Assembly: GCF_028275055.1 (NCBI RefSeq)
Contig: NZ_JAQCNJ010000088.1
Coordinates: forward strand, 1-36,056
DNA: 36,056 bases
Direction of reading: 5' to 3'
DNA from: Haloplanus sp.
GTDB taxonomy: Archaea; Halobacteriota; Halobacteria; Halobacteriales; Haloferacaceae
Within the stretch, counting starts at the first letter, position 1. The number at the start of each line of letters is the position of its first letter. Both the position numbers and the translations under genes were made by a program. The notes beneath the pieces are model-generated. The model was given only the letters and a program-made list of their open reading frames with translations. It had not been told where the DNA came from and ran no database searches. Below are positions 33,947-36,056 of the stretch, piece by piece.

Positions 33947-34180
33947 ATGGACACGTTCGACACGCTCGACAGCGACACATCGAAGCTCGTCGTGTTGTAC
34001 CTAGAGCGGGTCGGCGACGCCACACCGGACCGCATCGCCGACCGGCTTCGACTCCCGCTACTGACCGTGTTGGCGACCGTTCGACACCTGGACGACGAAG
34101 GCGTGATCCGTCGGCTCGACGGTTCCGATCGGATCGTCTTGGCCGAGCGGAACGGTCGGCGGACGCCCGACCCGGTGTAG
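33947..34180 (+). CDS. Small winged-helix regulator, MarR/TrmB-like
   Basis: 77 residues, essentially one winged helix: SKLVVLYLERVG (helix 1), ATPDRIADRLRLP (helix 2), LLTVLATVRHLDDEGVI (recognition helix and turn), RRLDGSDRIVLAER (wing). The frame is open upstream, but that part overlaps hisB and lacks homology-like character; the ATG at 33947 has a promoter at the right distance. Such one-domain regulators are very common in haloarchaea and their targets are usually unknown. A short hairpin follows the stop. Confidence 0.8.
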   Translation: MDTFDTLDSDTSKLVVLYLERVGDATPDRIADRLRLPLLTVLATVRHLDDEGVIRRLDGSDRIVLAERNGRRTPDPV

Positions 34181-34206
34181 TGTAGTCACGGGCTGACCCG
34201 TGTACA
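34181..34206 (+). terminator. Hairpin after the small regulator
   Basis: Directly after the TAG stop, cacggg-ctga-cccgtg forms a perfect 6-bp stem with a 4-nt loop. It can be extended by tgta/taca across a 2-nt bulge. No T tract follows, so it may protect the mRNA 3' end rather than terminate. Confidence 0.35.
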
Positions 34207-34528
34207 GCGCGGTCGACCACGCCGTCGTCAAGTGTCTGCCGGACGCTTCGGCCACCGTCCCGCAGTTCGGGGGCACTCTCGATTACCGCGTGGGTCACGC
34301 AAAACAGGGTCACTCCCGATAGAACGGCGGGCGGTCGTTGGCCACGGTTACGTCGTCGATGGCGTTCTGTGGCGAACGGGGGTGTGAGGATGTGATCGAC
34401 GGGTCGAGAACACCGTGGCCAAACCGTTCATCGCGTAGACACGCGCTGTGGGAGGTCAAGGGGGACGTTGTCGACGCCGATGCCAGGTCGGGAGACGACC
34501 CAGCGGTCGGGTGTCGTCCGGATTACGG
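34207..34528. other. Gene-poor region between the small regulator and the glycosyltransferase
   Basis: About 320 nt without a supported gene. Frames on both strands are short or have non-haloarchaeal composition. An 11-bp inverted repeat (ttggccacggt at 34338-34348, accgtggccaa at 34412-34422) is separated by 63 nt. It may be decayed sequence or an unrecognised RNA. Confidence 0.4.
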
Positions 34529-35665
34529 TCACGGTCGGACCGTCGTCGAGTCGGACGGCGACAACACCGCCGCCACGTCGGCCCGGACGGCCGCGTGAAA
34601 CCGCTCGCTCGCGTAGCGGTCCCGGGGAAGGGTCGGTTCGTCGCCCGCGTCGACGGCGGCGGCCACGGTGTCGACGGCGTCGGCGGTCGAATCGAACAGG
34701 CGGTCGGACCGCCCGTCGAGCACTTCACGTTGCCCACCCGAGTCCGGCGCGAACGCCACCATCCCGGCGGCGACGTACTCCGCGACGGCCATCCCGAAGT
34801 GTTCGCCCGGCTTGCAGTTCAGGCCGTAGCGGTGGGTCTCCAGCAGGTGGTCGACGCGTTCCCGGGGGGCGTCGCGTTCGAGGTGGACGTACGGCCGGTC
34901 AGCGGCCGCGGCCGCGACCCGACCGGCGTAGTCGTCGTACATGGGTGACGACGACCCGACGAGGTGGAGGTGGAGGTCGTGGCCCTTCTCGCGGACACCG
35001 TCGACGATTCGGATCGCCCGTAGCGGTCGCTTATCCGGGGCGAGGCGGCCGAGAACGACGGCGCCAGGTTCGCGGGCCGCCCAGGGTCGAGGGTCGGATG
35101 GGGGATCGACCGGCGGATGGCGGACGGTCGGCCGGCGGCCGTAGATGGCGTTGACGTCGTCGGCCGTCCACGCGGAGTTGGCGAGAAGGGTGGCGTTGGC
35201 CGGGAGCGTCCGGTCCCCGACACCGGCCAACCGACTCCACAACGGATCGAGGCGGGTCGCCGCCTCTGCCGGGGCGTGACGGCGGTTGAACTGCGGGTAA
35301 TGGACGTACTGCAGGGAGGGCACCGGAAGGTCGAACTCGTTTGCGGTGCTGACGGCGATGTCGAAGCGGTCCGCGAGGCGGCTGAAGGCCGCCCGGAGCA
35401 GGACACTCCGGGGGGCAAGCGCCGGGCCGAAGCGGTCGGGAATGGCGTCGAACACCTGTGAGACGGGGCGCGTGCCGGTTGGTCGGTGGACCCGCACGGC
35501 GGCCGCGGTGTCGAACAGGTCGTTGAGGTCGGACAACGACGACCGCGAGAGGGTGATGAGCGTCACGTCGTGGACGGACTGGAGCGCCTCGCAGACGTGG
35601 AGGCAGACGGCGTCGGCCCCACCGCGGCCGTCGAGCGTGTTGTGGAGGACGGCGACTCGTGCCAT
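34529..35665 (-). CDS. GT4-family glycosyltransferase, ALG11-like
   Basis: 378 residues with a GT-B fold. The N-terminal domain has a Gly-rich loop (LDGRGGADAV, 11-20) and LQYVHYPQFNRRH (118-130), the latter reminiscent of eukaryotic ALG11 mannosyltransferase. The C-terminal domain has VVLGRLAPDKRPL (203-215) and the GT4 EX7E motif in GEHFGMAVAEYVAAG (Glu288 and Glu296). It probably transfers a hexose from a nucleotide sugar (GDP- or UDP-linked) in cytosolic steps of glycolipid or protein glycosylation; acceptor unknown. It is divergent from a Gfo/Idh/MocA oxidoreductase across 77 nt. Confidence 0.9.
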   Translation of the reverse strand: MARVAVLHNTLDGRGGADAVCLHVCEALQSVHDVTLITLSRSSLSDLNDLFDTAAAVRVHRPTGTRPVSQVFDAIPDRFGPALAPRSVLLRAAFSRLADRFDIAVSTANEFDLPVPSLQYVHYPQFNRRHAPAEAATRLDPLWSRLAGVGDRTLPANATLLANSAWTADDVNAIYGRRPTVRHPPVDPPSDPRPWAAREPGAVVLGRLAPDKRPLRAIRIVDGVREKGHDLHLHLVGSSSPMYDDYAGRVAAAAADRPYVHLERDAPRERVDHLLETHRYGLNCKPGEHFGMAVAEYVAAGMVAFAPDSGGQREVLDGRSDRLFDSTADAVDTVAAAVDAGDEPTLPRDRYASERFHAAVRADVAAVLSPSDSTTVRP

Positions 35666-35687
35666 ACATCCAGGATGTGAGCAGGGG

Positions 35688-35697
35688 GCTTATACCC
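35688..35697 (-). promoter_or_regulatory. TATA element of the glycosyltransferase
   Basis: The minus strand reads gggtataagc, centred about 27 nt before the glycosyltransferase ATG at 35665. Confidence 0.55.
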
Positions 35698-35711
35698 CAC
35701 ACCGGCGCGGG

Positions 35712-35719
35712 ACTTTTCA
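35712..35719 (+). promoter_or_regulatory. TATA-like element of the oxidoreductase
   Basis: acttttca is centred about 27 nt before the ATG at 35743, back to back with the glycosyltransferase promoter. Confidence 0.4.
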
Positions 35720-35742
35720 CTGCCGCCGCCCGCAAAAAGAAT

Positions 35743-36056
35743 ATGGAGTGTGTGTTCGTGGGGTGTGGCGCGGTCGCCCGGAAGTACGCCGCCGACCTCG
35801 ACGACTCGGGCCTCTCGATCGCGGCCGTCTGCGACCTCGACCCGGACCGCGTCGCATCGTTTTCGGAGACGGTTGACGCGACGGCGTACACGAGCCTCGG
35901 GTCGGCCCTCGACGCCACGGACGCGCCGCTGGTCGTGAACCTCACCAGCCACGGGGCCCACGCCGACGTGACCGAGCAGGCGCTCCGTGCGGGCCGACAC
36001 GTCTGGTCGGAGAAACCGCTCGCGCTCGACGCCGACCGGGCGGCTGCCCTCGTTGC
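35743..36056 (+). CDS. Gfo/Idh/MocA-family oxidoreductase, N-terminal part
   Basis: 104 codons to the window edge. The start MECVFVGCGAVARKYAADL holds the Rossmann GxGxxA nucleotide-binding loop. AAVCDLDPDRVASF gives the acidic end of strand 2, and LVVNLTSHGAHADVTEQAL with HVWSEKPLAL provides the family's EKP motif. These NAD(P)-dependent enzymes act on sugars, inositols or nucleotide sugars. Its position next to a glycosyltransferase suggests sugar modification, but the C-terminal substrate domain is outside the window. Confidence 0.88.
   Translation, partial: MECVFVGCGAVARKYAADLDDSGLSIAAVCDLDPDRVASFSETVDATAYTSLGSALDATDAPLVVNLTSHGAHADVTEQALRAGRHVWSEKPLALDADRAAALV

Noticed and set aside
33924-34313. 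A minus-strand frame starting MTLFCVTHAVIESAPELRDGG
   Set aside because: The first 20 residues look protein-like, but the rest is Arg/Ser-rich and antisense to the small winged-helix gene; no family recognised.

Overview
The window looks like ordinary chromosome from a haloarchaeon (class Halobacteria). Codon use is strongly GC-biased and the proteins are very acidic. Most promoters show an A/T-rich TATA element about 25-30 nt before the start codon, as expected for leaderless mRNAs. Marker genes are typical: chromosomal protein MC1, a halophile-type [2Fe-2S] ferredoxin, a duplicated tRNA endonuclease, a soluble transducer and a PibD-type prepilin peptidase. The genus cannot be fixed from this stretch. 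I see no rRNA, tRNA, insertion sequence, integrase or CRISPR array.

Layout. 1-2.3 kb: the 5' end of an unidentified gene, a gene-poor stretch, MC1, a small AbrB-like protein and pyrD. 2.3-11.2 kb, minus strand: a translation block of valS, pheS-pheT and endA-trpS. 11.2-16.6 kb: a zinc-ribbon protein whose N-terminus resembles that of NucS/EndoMS, a HAD phosphatase, a Ski2/Hel308-like helicase and a MATE exporter. 16.7-26.8 kb, plus strand: lipA, ilvA, gcvPA-gcvPB, glyA, a cytosolic PAS chemotaxis-type transducer and lpdA. 27-28.5 kb: ferredoxin and prepilin peptidase. 28.5-34.2 kb: a frameshifted winged-helix regulator, hisI with a coupled coiled-coil protein, glmM, hisA, a possible small membrane protein, hisB and a tiny winged-helix regulator. 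34.2-36 kb: a gene-poor gap, a GT4 glycosyltransferase and the 5' part of a divergent Gfo/Idh/MocA oxidoreductase.

How the genes fit together. The translation block joins tRNA splicing (EndA) to tRNA charging; endA and trpS are one base apart. LipA makes the lipoyl cofactor of the glycine cleavage H protein. GcvPA/GcvPB is the decarboxylase and Lpd reoxidises the lipoyl arm. GlyA links glycine and one-carbon units to serine, and the IlvA-family enzyme could deaminate threonine or serine. gcvT and gcvH are absent here, so the system is split on the chromosome. hisI, hisA and hisB supply three histidine steps but are dispersed singly rather than forming one operon.

No clearly new defence or mobile system is visible. 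The best leads are the zinc-ribbon protein with a NucS-like N-terminus but no nuclease domain, the soluble transducer inside the glycine/lipoate block, the frameshifted regulator with a break at a G/C run, palindromes in the valS and pheS promoters, and the small membrane ORF overlapping hisB.
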